Counted from the stretch's first letter, positions 48,055-59,381 are shown. The stretch: DNA of 64,000 bases from Symbiodinium sp. CCMP2592 (GCA_905221615.1 CAJNDT010006202.1:1173848-1237847), one strand, 5' to 3'. Made by a program: numbers and translations. Notes: generated by a model from the sequence alone, not told the origin.

Positions 48055-48240
48055 ATGAGCACAGCACCTGCGGACCAGCCCAAGCAGGGCCTTTTCCTGC
48101 CACCAGGCGCGGCAGCATTGGTGATTTTCAAGTCACTTCGAAAGTGTTCTACAGGACTTCTTGTAGATTGGACTGGGGCACTCGAGACTTACTGCAAAGC
48201 TCTCTTCGTCAAGCAGGGCTGGGTGGATCTGAACAGCTGA
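48055..48240 (+). other. Unverified 61-codon open frame, possible exon
   Basis: The ATG follows a pyrimidine-rich TTATTTCTGTCGTGCAG acceptor-like sequence. The frame reads MSTAPADQPKQGLFLPPGAA near the start and ends WVDLNS. A different + frame (48272-48538) continues with an Arg-rich tail (FLRRLREARTRDRN). No homologue is known to me. Confidence 0.15.
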
Positions 48241-48572
48241 TGGTTCGGAAGCCGCCACGGGTAGAAGCAGCTTGCTGGAGCCGGCAGTGTGTGTTGGGTT
48301 TGTATGCCGAAATCCTCGCATGCCAAAACTTGATGCCCAAGCAAGAGCCCTCAATCCTGATCGCTGCAATAATACAGCTGTAGTAGCAGATCGACTCCTT
48401 TGCAGCTCACTCGGCAATCTTTCCAGGAGCCTTGGGGTATCCTGGCTGCCCGTCTCCGACATCAAAGCCTTCCTGCGACGCCTCCGCGAGGCCAGAACCC
48501 GAGACAGAAACACCAGTCATGAATTCCTGTGCGTCTGAGTAGTGACAAACAAGGAACTGCTGGAATAGATTT

Positions 48573-48600
48573 AAAACCCTAAACCCTAAACCCTAAACCG
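48573..48600 (-). repeat. CCCTAAA tract
   Basis: Four perfect CCCTAAA units, followed 110 bp later by a TTTAGGG tract in the opposite sense. Confidence 0.9.
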
Positions 48601-48709
48601 TGTGCTCTTGAAGAATTTGCGTTGATTTTTTCTATAGTTTTCGTTACTGGATGTCACACAGGTCAAACTGAAGAGCAGACATCGCATCGTGCAGGAATAG
48701 CAGCTACCC

Positions 48710-48783
48710 TTAGGGTTTAGGGTTTAGGGTTTAGGGTAGGGTTTAGGGTTTAGTAAATTTAGGGGTTAGGGTTTAGGGGTTAG
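48710..48783 (+). repeat. TTTAGGG tract
   Basis: About nine units of TTTAGGG with GTTAGGG and TAAATTTAGGGG variants on the + strand. Confidence 0.9.
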
Positions 48784-48941
48784 ATAAATTCCAAGCCTTC
48801 TGTGCCGAAGAGACAGAGCCCTGGCTCCTGCTCACTACCTTAGATTGCTCATGTCCCTCATGGCGCCGAACCACGAATTTAGACTGAGCCTTGAGTTGAT
48901 TCGAACCGCTGTTCCCGAAGTAACCGAAGCTGCCATTACTA

Positions 48942-49037
48942 TAGGGCCTAAATATTAATAATATTTTGGGGTTCCTTACATACTATAGTTATAGTATAAT
49001 GGGCCCCAAAACCCTATTCGAATTATTAAGGCCCCTA
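48942..49037. repeat. Family D foldback element, cluster copy 1
   Basis: TAGGGCCTAAATATTAATAA at left pairs with GAATTATTAAGGCCCCTA at right. Centre TATAGTTATAGTATAATGGG. 96 bp. Confidence 0.88.
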
Positions 49038-49314
49038 TACTATATAGTAATATAGTACCCTTATAGTAACCCCTATAGACGACTACAGGAACCCTATTCT
49101 AATTATTAACGCATCAGAATCCGCTCCCAGGGGTTACCCGTACGCCTCGCCTAACGCCGCTGTGGCCTCGCCTGACGTCTCGGCAAAGCGCCTGCTGCTT
49201 GCGACTTCGCCAAAGGCTGGCGCAGGGCTTAGGGTGTAGTCTTTAGGGTTGCTGTGGTTGTTGAAATTCGTAGATCTACGTAAGCCTTGAGAGGAAATCG
49301 GTTATAGGACTTGC

Positions 49315-49408
49315 TATAGGGCCCTTAATACTTACCTATGTATACTATTTTGGGGGGGCTCCTTATTCTGGTTTAATGGGCCCCGGTATTGAGTTATAAG
49401 AGGCTCCG
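49315..49408. repeat. Family D foldback element, cluster copy 2 (decayed right arm)
   Basis: TATAGGGCCCTTAATACTTA and CTATTTTGGGGGGGCTCCTT match family D. The right arm GAGTTATAAGAGGCTCC is degenerate. Confidence 0.7.
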
Positions 49409-49465
49409 GGCTTGGAGGCTCGATGGTCCATCTTGGCTTGGAGTTGATCTAGCATGGCCGTAATC

Positions 49466-49579
49466 TAGGGGCCTAATTACTAATTAACTACTCTTAAATA
49501 CCAATATTCTTTTGGGGGTTCCTGATTATAATTGTAGTAAATGGGCCTCCCAACCCTGTTTTAATTATTAAGGCCCCTA
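49466..49579. repeat. Family D foldback element, cluster copy 3
   Basis: TAGGGGCCTAATTACTAATT at left pairs with TTTTAATTATTAAGGCCCCT at right. The 114-bp length reflects extra bases in the left arm. Confidence 0.85.
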
Positions 49580-50306
49580 TGTTAGGCATCCAGCCCATGG
49601 TGCGCAGCCACCAACATTCCCGGCAGGCACCATTCGGAGGCGATGCATCCTCACGAACACCATGCTGCTTGAATAAAATTGAATAAACACAATCTTGCGA
49701 AGCCCCCCTTCCGAGTGACTGAAAGGTTGGTTTTGCGATATCCACAACTTGACTTGCATGGATGTTCAGATACCCTGTGCGCACACACACACGCACACAC
49801 AGAGGCTCCACAGAGGCTTCACAAAACGCACGGTCCGCGCATTTGTTTTGCCTCGACTCAAGTTGCATGCCAGCCTGAACTCTCGCATGCCGCTTAGCGG
49901 ATCAGCCATTCCAGCCACAGCCTTCACGTATGCCCTACATATGTGGACCTGTGATGCAGATTCTGCTGGTGAGCCTTTGAGACCTCCGTCGGGGGTGCAC
50001 ACAGACGCAGCTCATGACACAGGGCTTACGGCTTTGGGAAGTCTTGCCCTGCAGAACTGGCAGTTGTGCTTGGCTTTTAGGTCGCTCGCCGCCGAGCTGG
50101 ACAGCAGATGTTCCGTCTCCGTGCAGGTGCAGATCGCTGTTGTGGGGTTTCGTTTCAGGATCTGGGCTCTGAGCTTCTGATGGTTTGAGCTAGTTAGCGG
50201 CATGGATGAGGATGGAAACGGTCTCCCCGCCTGCCTCTCCTGTCTCTTGCAACCTCTAGGCCTCTTGGCTGCTTGATTCTTCATTTGGTTGCAAGGACCT
50301 GATGCT
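49580..50306. other. Anonymous sequence, no gene recognised
   Basis: A short (CA)n tract lies at about 49782-49800. A 143-codon + frame (49749-50180) has no known motif. Confidence 0.4.
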
Positions 50307-50315
50307 TGTATGCAG

Positions 50316-50425
50316 TGGGTACGGCCCCCACTCAGGAACAGTTGGATAATACTCATAATATAGATATATGAGGCCCTTAATAGTAGCTCCATTATAGACT
50401 GTTACTGTATGTGGGCCGTACCCAA
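50316..50425. repeat. Foldback element K with 9-bp target duplication
   Basis: TGGGTACGGCCCCCAC at left pairs with GTGGGCCGTACCCA at right. TGTATGCAG flanks both ends exactly (50307-50315 and 50426-50434). Confidence 0.85.
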
Positions 50426-50746
50426 TGTATGCAGATTGTTGATTCGAAAGCCCGCCAACCTGCACGGACAGATGCGAAGCCTGGCCTCTTTTCTAGGAGT
50501 TGCTCAGCACACACTCCGAGACTCAAGATTCTCAATGGTGGTGCAAAGTTCCGGTAAGTGAAATCTTCAGACATGCGCACGACATCATCAGACCCCTGCA
50601 AAAATCATGGTGTGCGTTGCTGTAGACGTGGATCTCTCTGTGAGGGAGGCGAAGGTGCCGAAGAAACTCGTTCCCGGTCGACGGTGTAGTACTGTCATTT
50701 GGTTTTCGAGGGCTGGAGTGCCCCCACCAGGCCCAAACTTTCCATT

Positions 50747-50902
50747 CCCAGAGACTCCAAAACCCCTTAATTAAGGAATGTACCTTAAATCATATTATAG
50801 CGAGCCTATTACAATTTAACGTAAATATATATCTTAAATCATATTAGCGAGCCTATTACAATTTAAGGTATTCCGTAATCAAGGGGTTTTGGAGCCTCTG
50901 GG
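50747..50902. repeat. Family C foldback element with an internal duplication
   Basis: CCCAGAGACTCCAAAACCCC then TTAATTAAGG pairs with GTAATCAAGGGGTTTTGGAG then CCTCTGGG. Inside, CTTAAATCATATTA...GCGAGCCTATTACAATTTAA is present twice, making the element 156 bp instead of about 110. Confidence 0.85.
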
Positions 50903-51461
50903 TTAGATCCTCGAGCCAGTTTGGGATCGAGCCCAAAAGCCTTGAAAAGAACGGTCATTGTCCCGACAACCTGACACTTCAGGTTCTGTGCCCGCTTAAC
51001 GTTTGGTCATACAGCGATTTCTCACAAAGAAACGGAAGAACAAGTGAATGAGTAGTTTTGGCCCACGAAAATAACAGACTGTCTGCGCAGGTCCCGTATG
51101 AGCATGCGCAGTGCCTCGGCCAGCAGGGGTTTAGATTTGGACGGATGTATATCCGGGTTGCCCATGTGGTGCTATAGCAACCCGCCACACGCTTGTTGGG
51201 ATGTGTCTGTGCGAGAGCAGATTGTGTCAACAGGAAGGGAGTAAACCGAAGGTTGAACGTGCAGCAAGGTGGTCCAGACATGGTTTCTGATGTAGGTTTA
51301 CAGGCTAAGGGGTGTATTGTTGAACCCAGCTTAGTCTGCCGACAGTCTTCACTCCTCCTTTCCGGGCCTACTGCGTTCGCTGAATGCTTGCACGACTCTC
51401 TGTACTGGCCGGTTTCTCCGGCCGTAAGAACTGTTCGCTTCTGTTCTTGATTCTTGAAACT
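50903..51461. other. Anonymous sequence
   Basis: A 185-codon minus-strand frame (50979-51536) begins inside the (ACC)n repeat and lacks motifs. It is not called. Confidence 0.4.
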
Positions 51462-51545
51462 ACTATCTACTACTACCACGTTCACATCCACTACAATCAC
51501 CACCACTACCACCACCACCACCACGACCACGATCAAGATAACGAC
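51462..51545. repeat. (CTA/ACC)n imperfect trinucleotide array
   Basis: CTACTACC then CACCACTACCACCACCACCA. It gives Thr/His or Val frames. Confidence 0.85.
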
Positions 51546-52322
51546 AGCACCAACACCAGCAACAACAATTTCTACTATTTCACCGGCTACGAAGCCTACG
51601 ATGTTGCTAGTGCTGCTTGTCTGTCCCTCTCGAACGGGAACGCTGCAAGTGCAACCTAACTAGTCAGACGGATACCGGTAGTTGACTTACGTAGTACTAA
51701 CTACTCGAAGCCGGAAACACTAGGCTTTTTACCAAGCTTTGCTTCATATGTCGGTGCTTTCATTGTTTGGAGAAACATCCCCATTTACGCCGGGCCCGAC
51801 AGCACAAAGATTTCGCAGGAGTCAATGCAACTGTTGGGGTTCACTTCGTTCCCAATGAGATTTGGTAGCGTAGCGATTCAGATTGGTGTCACTGTTATCG
51901 ACGTTTGTGTTGTGTTTCTGCTTCTTGGATAACACAGAGGATCGATCCACTTCGTGTCGCGAGCCCCAGACACGAAGCACTAAGGCTTTTGCCCTACTGA
52001 AGACCACGGTCCCCCACACCCAGGTTTCGTCAATGCCCAATCTCCCAGCAGCGGAGGAGGCCGGCACACAGTCAAAGCGAGAACTTGGTCATGGGGGTCA
52101 GGTTCCATAGGGCTTGGTGTGGGGTGAGGAATCCGGAAGCCGCGCTATTCTAATTAGGAGTTCTCATTCACTTATATTCACTTCTTCAACATTGACACGT
52201 CAGCGCAAGGTAAGCCTGTGACTTTCACTAAGTAGCCAATCCTTCATCAGCTGTTGTAACCGTTCTAACCCTGCGGGGTTCCAGTGCCCAGTGAAGCTGA
52301 GTATAATGTATAACTGTATGTG

Positions 52323-52324
<2 letters not shown>
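51546..52324. other. Anonymous sequence
   Basis: No gene or repeat was recognised. Confidence 0.4.
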
Positions 52325-52369
<45 letters not shown>

Positions 52370-52370
52370 C

Positions 52371-52404
<34 letters not shown>
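52325..52404. repeat. (TA)n microsatellite
   Basis: Two TA blocks separated by ACACATACATATACAT. Confidence 0.95.
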
Positions 52405-52409
<5 letters not shown>

Positions 52410-53298
52410 TATAACCATAAAGTACATCATGTAGAGTGTATATGATTGTACAATATGCAAGCTAAAATCAGAGAGTGACGTAGTTGGCAGTCATGACCGG
52501 TATGCTTGAAATTTAGATTGTTAAAGTGCAGAAACCACAACCCCTTGCTAGTGGTCCAATGAACCCTAAACCCAATCGCTGCCTAAATATCGAAAGAACT
52601 AGTCAGGACAGCCTCTTATAGCCCCTATACTAAGGTTACTAAATCCACGATGTCAACATCCATTTGTTTGAAAAGGTTCTAGTTGCCAAGGCCTTTGAAT
52701 TATCCCGTCGTGCCCCTGGAGGCCTGGTGACCTCACCCTCGGTGAACCCGGGACGGCGAGGAGGCAATAAAGAGCCATGCCTGAGCCCGGCGAGTCCGGA
52801 GGTGGGCATCGAATTGACGGTTTCAGGAGCTGCGTAGACGGTCGGGGTGGAAGTTTCCAGTGACGTAATTTAATGTAGGTCAGCAGTAGTCCCAGTCGTG
52901 ATGTTTCCGGGGGTGCAGTTCCAATCTTTTTGACCAGTCAAGGCAGTATGTGTTTGTTGCTCTCTGTTCTTTTGTTTGGCCGTATCTCTGTTTGACCGGA
53001 GCTGACGGTGCGGATGTGTTTCTACATTTTCTACCCTACAACACGAATCAGATCAGGGCATCCCGAAGTGCTATGCGGCATCTCTGATGTGTACCCTATA
53101 GGTTCTCAGATCACACTTGCTGATGTGCAGTGTTAGTCTTGGCTGAGAGACTAACGATTCTAGACCACTAGACTCAAAAAAAACGTGCTTCAGGTGACCA
53201 CCCTGCGCCAGCTTTTGGGATCACAAGCCGATGCTCGTCCTCAACTATAGTACGTAGGGTTTTTGTTGACGGAGCGTGGTTTAGGACTTCGGGCAGTG
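52405..53298. other. Anonymous sequence
   Basis: No gene or repeat was recognised. Confidence 0.4.
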
Positions 53299-54077
53299 AT
53301 GCCGACGCTGGAGGGAGACAGAAGCTGCACCGTATTTGCAGAGTGGAGACTCATGCTGTTCTCATTCTGTGCCGCATTCGCACACCCGGGTTGCCTCGAA
53401 GCCCTTTCTTGGGAGTTACGCGCGGTTGGACCATCCGTCATGTCCCCTGAAACGAGGAGTCCACAAGCTGTGCAGGAAATGCGCAACATGCATGCTGGTC
53501 GGTGCGCTCGTGGTTGTGGCGTGCAGAATTTCCTTTTGAAAAGGTTCTTTATCCCACCCGGGGAATGGTTGAGAAAAGACTTTCCTACGAGTACAGAAGA
53601 CAGTAAGCTTGCTCAACAACTGAAATCCATGCAGCGTCCCCGCAGTGTGTGAGCTTCCAGATCTCTACCGCAAGCACGACATTTTCAGCAACACTAGGCC
53701 TGCGTCCTTGATTTCCAGAGTTCGCGTGTTTGCACAAGGCGTTCCTGGTGTATTGCTCGAAAGAGGCTTTAAGTGGGTTGAGCTTGTGCTCTTACCGACT
53801 GATGCCCCCGATTGGGCAGATCCTTCCCGTGATCTGCATTCAAGGAGCTGGAGGGAACACGAGAAGAACTGGCTGACACTTTGACTGCAGATTGGGGTTC
53901 CACATTTCGGATGCTGATCTAGGTCTACTGTGTGACACAAAGGTTGCGACGTTTAGGACTTTTGCAGATTTCAGGGTGCGATCATTCAGCTTGACGCGCA
54001 TCGTCCAAGCACAGTGGTTCATTTTCCGAGGCCCGACTAGAAGCAACAGAATGTCTGGAGCATGTGCAAGGCGCTGA
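53299..54077 (+). other. Three consecutive + strand open frames, possible split or decayed gene
   Basis: Frames at 53299-53652 (117 codons, ATG), 53645-53884 and 53892-54077 follow each other, each shifted by +1, with ordinary protein-like composition (for example FLLKRFFIPPGEWLRKDF, RVFAQGVPGVLLERGFKW, VATFRTFADFRVRSF). This fits an intron-bearing or frameshifted gene, but no domain is recognised and chance is not excluded. Confidence 0.15.
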
Positions 54078-54306
54078 ATTTTTTTAAGAAACATTTGCAA
54101 GAAAGGCGGCATAACTGGAAGACGACTACAGAACTGGCCAGCAGCATGGTCGAGATGGTGATGACAGCTGAGCAAGCAAACTGAATCGAATTTTGCTTCA
54201 GAGTTGCTGGTGAAGCAGGGCTTCTGTCGGTTTGGCAGCATCTGCCAACAGAAACGTCAGGCTCGTCTGCAAGCGGCAGCTCCCGAGAGCTATGAAGACT
54301 GAGGCC

Positions 54307-54341
54307 TTCTGCTGTCAAAGCGAACATTCTCTCATTCATGT
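54307..54341. repeat. 35-bp direct repeat, left copy
   Basis: The sequence starts TTCTGCTGTCAAAGCGAACA and ends in ATTCATGT, directly abutting the family A element. It is identical to 54444-54478. Confidence 0.95.
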
Positions 54342-54443
54342 GGGAGTTTCCGAAAATTAGGGGTACCTTATTCTGGTGTCCTTGTAATAAGGATCCTACT
54401 ATTTGGGGTACTGTATTAGGGTCCCCTATTTTCGGAAACTCCC
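54342..54443. repeat. Family A foldback element (complete, flanked by 35-bp direct repeats)
   Basis: GGGAGTTTCCGAAAATTAGG then GGTACC pairs with GGTCCCCTATTTTCGGAAAC then TCCC. 102 bp. Its two boundaries coincide exactly with the 35-bp direct repeats, so the duplication came with the insertion or its repair. Confidence 0.93.
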
Positions 54444-54478
54444 TTCTGCTGTCAAAGCGAACATTCTCTCATTCATGT
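54444..54478. repeat. 35-bp direct repeat, right copy
   Basis: An exact copy of 54307-54341, beginning at the base after the element's terminal CCC. Confidence 0.95.
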
Positions 54479-54845
54479 CCATGATGCTTTAGGGTTTTGT
54501 GTCGGTATGTTGCTTTTGTGTCGGGACTACTCGGCCTCGTTATCGTCTGCCGGGACTCAGAGCATCAAAGTACATCCAATATAGAGGAAGATCATGGGGA
54601 AGAGTAGGACGATGAGGCTGAGTGCGACTTAGACAATGGTGAGTATGGTGGATGATGACGGTTACGATGCTCAAGAGGAGGAAGGTTATTCGAGGGGAGC
54701 AGCATGAAGATGATTCATGGAGGTGCAGCGAAGCCGCAGACAGTGGTGTTCACGATGAGGATGACCTCGATGGTGTTGTTACTGGTGTCGTTGGCTGTGG
54801 GGATGATGAAAATGGCGAGCTGGCTGTGACCATCAGCAACTACTA

Positions 54846-54940
54846 TAGGGGCCTAAATGGTTACCTATACTATTTTGGCGGTTGCTTTTTGTTATGTTAT
54901 AATGGGCCCCAGAACCCTATTCTAATTGTTAAGGCCCCTA
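54846..54940. repeat. Family D foldback element
   Basis: TAGGGGCCTAAATGGTTACC pairs with TTCTAATTGTTAAGGCCCCT then A. Inner CTATTTTGGCGGTTGC and AATGGGCCCCAGAACCC. Confidence 0.88.
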
Positions 54941-56007
54941 TATTACCTGTCTGTCTGTGGTATGACTGATAGGTCTGACAGATGTTTGCTACACAGACAT
55001 GCCTAGGGCCTAGGGACGATACTGGCATTTACAGACGAACCGGCCGACAAGCTGAGTAACAACCGTGTATGCTGCCGCTTCCGCACATCTCTTCTCAACC
55101 TTCTGGAAGATCCCGTATAGACACCCATAGTGCCCTTAAAGGGAACCCTAGTATTGAACCCCATAGTACCCTTCCGGAAAACCCCCCTCCCCAGTTGCAG
55201 CCTGCTTGTTCCGCTGCGCAGGCTGAATTTGACGGCCTGGGTCGAACACCCCTGCGTTGCACAGATGTCGATGCCTTTTAGAGGGGCAGTAGTTTGGGTC
55301 GTATAAGGATTCTTTCAGTTTTGACTCTGTTTAGAGGATCCCAGCCTCCTGTTATGAAATAAGTGCCTGGTCGAACCCTGAACCCTCATGTGTCTATGGC
55401 CCTTTAATCTCGAAGACTATGAAATTCGGATGCAAGCATCCAAAGCCTCAGTTTCAAGATCGATCCGGTTTGTTGCTGCAGCCGATGGTCTGACGTTGGA
55501 GCCTAGCAAGTCATCGCCCTCTTTTGGCTTTCCGCGGCGCGCGCATCCATCGTAGGCTCAGAAGGGGCCAAGGCGCAAAGCGCCCCACATCAATTCAGCT
55601 GGTGGACAGGACTTGCATCATGAATTTTTGCAGTTCCTGTGGATGGAGTTAGTGTTACAGTGTTTGCTCTGCAGGAGGCAATTGCCACACAGTGTGCTGT
55701 GCTCCGCCAGCTTGCATATCAAATGCTGCAAGAGGTTACTGCACGCTGCCCATTTGGCAAAGAGGCAGCGGCTGCTTTGTTTTGGTGACACGCAATCGAA
55801 TCCTGGAGGCATGCAACCCCCCCAGATCTCTCAATCTGCTGGCAAATTATGAGCTACTATGTGCGAGATGGTTTTCGAGATTTGGTGTTGCGGAGGACCA
55901 AGAGTATACGCCTGAGATTTTAGCACGAATGGCCGTTGATATATTGTTTTGTCTGTCAACCCCCCCAATTCAGACTCGGACTGAACCCTGAGCTACAAGC
56001 CTGATGT
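54941..56007. other. Anonymous sequence with repeat H debris
   Basis: CCCGTATAGACACCCATAGT, GCCCTTAAAGGGAACCCTAG and CCCCATAGTACCC at 55110-55175 resemble repeat H. No gene was recognised. Confidence 0.4.
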
Positions 56008-56057
56008 AGTAAGTATCATAGAGCGCCTTACTAGTAAGTATCATAGAGCGCCTTACT
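56008..56057. repeat. Perfect 25-bp tandem duplication
   Basis: The 25-mer starting AGTAAGTATCATAGAGCGCC is present twice without a mismatch (56008-56032, 56033-56057). Confidence 0.95.
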
Positions 56058-56607
56058 TTCTACTTTCTACATATCTAGCTACAAAGCGGACGATTGCTTC
56101 AGCAGATTATGTTTATGTTTATGACTGCCACCTAACGAATTATCGGTTTACTTTTGTACAAAGGTGTAAGAAAATGTATATGTCGTGTATGCTGCATGCG
56201 CGTGCATTTGTACTTATACATACAAAATACAGACCTCTTGTTAATTCGTCTTCTCTCATAGTTGGAAATATACCCGATTCATTACTCCGGCCTTCCATTG
56301 GTTCACCACGCTAAACCCTATCAAGCCCAAACAGACTTTCTTGGTGACTGGTATAGCATGTCATGGCTGATTGGGAAGACTTCAAGCCCAACGCCCGACA
56401 CTCACAGCATCAACGCTTGAACCAAGCATTGCGAACTGGAATCTCCTCCTAGCTAGACAGATTAAGCCTCCGAGATCGTTGCGGCCTTTTTTGGCAATCT
56501 CCGGGCCTCGTCGGTCTAGAATTTAGTGTCAACAGAGTCATCAATGGTTGAGGCGGCTGAGGTAAATCGGTAAATCAATTGGGAAAATGGGTTATTCTAG
56601 ATAGGTG

Positions 56608-56955
56608 ATGGCCAGTGTGTATGGTATTCCGATTTCCGCGGTTCCTCAACTTCTTACGTGTCATACAGGGACATGTCTCATGCGATACGAGATGACTGAA
56701 TCTTGCCGGCAATGGCACGGAGCCGTCATGTTGAGCTATCCTGCTCTGGAGGACCTGCTACAGGGATCTCACACTAGACTCGACATGCGCTTCTGCTACG
56801 GATGCCCACGGTCACATGAGTACTGGACAAAGCAAGACGACGGGATCCATAGTGATGCATGTTACCGTGCGATGCACGTCCGCCCGCTTCGAGGTCCTCC
56901 CCGAGCTTTTTCAAGTCGCGTAGGCCTTTGCACCAAGCAGAGGCCTTCGCTCTGA
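56608..56955 (+). other. Unverified 115-codon open frame
   Basis: ATG at 56608. Cys- and His-containing middle (LLTCHTGTCLMRYEM, FCYGCPRSHEYW). The Cys/His spacing is suggestive of metal binding but fits no family I can name. An exon or a chance frame. Confidence 0.12.
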
Positions 56956-58600
56956 ACCAGACAAAGCTGGTCATGCGATACCTCACTAATGACATACCCC
57001 CAGCCGTCCGCCTGTGCCCAGTGTCACGGATCTCAGCACCGTGGGGGTGCAAGAGGAGGCTAGGGAGCCCAGCCAAAGCAGCAGCTTGAATTCGACTTGG
57101 ACTTGCTAGACAGGTTTGGCTCTTGGTTGACACGGCGACCGGACGGTTCCGGACATAATTGGCAGCTTCCTACGATCACACACATGTTCAGGCGAAGACG
57201 AAGATTGTTGCATGGACAAATATAAGAGAGTAGCCTCAGCAACGCGTGATAGGCAATGTACGTTTGCAGATCGCGTGTTGAAGCCCATCGACGGTCGTGA
57301 TTGCGAGAGCGCTTGCAGTAGACATTTAATTGCACACCCAGCCCCATGGCCTTATATCTGCGCCGCAGTTGTCAACCAAACGTTGTGGCAGCCGATGTTT
57401 TCGTTGCCCAGCAGAGCTGCGACACCTGAAGCTGGACATGCTTCCGCTCTTTGAGGGGCCAGCAGGCAGCAGACTACTATGATTCTATGAGGATTATGAC
57501 TATTGTTATTCCCTAATTATACCTACTATTAGCGTTGTTGCCGTTGTCATTGAGCATGATCACTTTCCTGGAGTTCTCCGAGAGCGTGCACCCTAGACAT
57601 ATACTAGTGGTGCGCTTGATGAAACTTCTGAGGTGAGGGATCCTCGCCTTGCTGCTTGCGGCCCTAGAAAGGCCTACACTAGGTGAACTTGTAGGTCTTC
57701 GGATTCCCAGTCCCGGTTGCTCGCTTTCTGTAAGTTGTGAGCCTCCATAAACACACTTTTGGACACGAGCGTCGCATGTGCCACCAACCGGGATCTATAC
57801 ACATCTACTTTCTTTCTGCTGATGTACCCAGGACGCCTTTTTTCGTGGTGTTGCCCATGCAATTCCTCCTGTTGCCATCTTGACGACTCGCTGTTGTTCC
57901 GGGCGTTCTGGTCACATCTGCCTTTTCACTTTTCACTTGCCTGAGGATGTAAGAACACCTACCAGGCTCGCAAACACATGCTGCGTGGCGAACGAAAGAC
58001 GCGCCTGAAAATGTGCCTTGCAGCTTGGCACCGTCACATGGTACGTGAAGCTCCGTGATGTGCATTGCTGGACATGCTATGTGTTCTTGTTCCCACTGAA
58101 GTTTGACGGAGACGACGGGAGAGGGCTATATCTAGCAAAGAGCAAGAGCAGGTTTGAGTCAAAGCGGGGTGACGGAGTGAGGTGTACCGGTGTACTAATA
58201 CGCACTATAGCAGATACCGAGTTGGGACATGGCAGTCCCGATATCCTGAAAACCTGCACCAATATATCCTGAAGCACAATCAACCATCACCTGTGTTGTG
58301 ACCGTGTTGATTGGCCGGTACGTATGCATGTGCAGTATGAACTTGCATCCTTTTTCAACACATCCCGGGCTACAAGTGTGCTTCAATAAGCTGACATTGT
58401 CTTGAGATGCTTGACCCAATCTTCGCAGGACATGTGCCGGCAGATGCGCCAGGATACTCCTTTGCTGGGGATTGGGACAGGAAGTCTGCGATTTACGGAT
58501 CGGTTTGTTTCAGAACTTTCGCTTGGGGCATTGACGAATTCTAACCAACGAACTGCGAATTCGCGAGCCGCGGTGCGCATGTCTTGTGTGCATCGATCAG
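56956..58600. other. Anonymous sequence, no gene recognised
   Basis: Many frames under 120 codons on both strands, none with motifs. No hairpin or array was noticed. Confidence 0.4.
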
Positions 58601-58740
58601 TGCATGTGTGTGTGTGTGTGTGTGTGTGTACTTACATGTATTTTGCGTGCTGGTGCGTGTACATCTGTGTGATTGTGTGTCTCTGTGTGTGTTGTGTTGT
58701 TTGTTTATTTGTTTTTGCTTGTTTGCTTGTACGCGCGTGA
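58601..58740. repeat. (TG)n microsatellite, imperfect
   Basis: GTGTGTGTGTGTGTGTGTGT then TG-rich sequence with TGCT/TTGT interruptions. Confidence 0.88.
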
Positions 58741-59381
58741 GCACCCGTGGGTGGGTCGGTGGGTGGCAAGTGTGTCGCATAGTGGCGTTCATAGTTAATG
58801 CTTGTTTTTTCTTGTTCGTGGTCTTCGTCGTCTTGGTGCTGTCGCGTTGGTACTAGTAGTGAAGTTCGTGTTGTCATGGCCAGGGTTTCGGCTCCGGTTG
58901 CGGTAGCTGTTGTCGCTGACAATGTGATTAAGCTGTGTGCTTGGCGATATTTTGTCATTTGTGTTGTTGCTGTTGTTGTTTCTGTGTGTGGCTGTTGGTG
59001 GAGATGGTCATAGTATGATACGGGGTTGAAGTTGCAGCGGCTCCGGCGATGGTGCTGACCATCATCCTTGACTGTTGCAGTGCTGTGGAGGCGGGTGTTC
59101 TTGGTGGCGGTGATGGCGATGTTGGTGCTCAGTGCCTTGTCCATGTTTGTTGCTGCTGTTGCATATGTTTTGCTGGTTTTGCTGCCCTGCCGTTGGTGGT
59201 GGTGATGGCGGTGGCCGAGTCGCTGCCTGCCCCATTTGCTGAGCTTCGAGCACCTATGCAGCCAAGAACTTTTTTCGAGTTTTAGCAGCGTCAAGATTTT
59301 AAGCATGTGCAGTCTGTATAGCTATGCGGACCTTCACCGTTGAGCTGTTCATGTCTTGCGAAGTCGGCGAACCTTGCAGCT
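58741..59381. other. G/T-rich trinucleotide-like sequence
   Basis: TTGTTG, GGTGGT and GTTGTTGCTG words are frequent. The 224-codon minus-strand frame (58632-59306) is Thr/His/Gln/Ala-rich low complexity and is judged an artefact. Confidence 0.45.

Noticed and set aside
58632-59306. 224-codon minus-strand open frame with ATG
   Set aside because: Thr/His/Gln/Ala low complexity arising from G/T-rich repeat-like sequence, with no domain.
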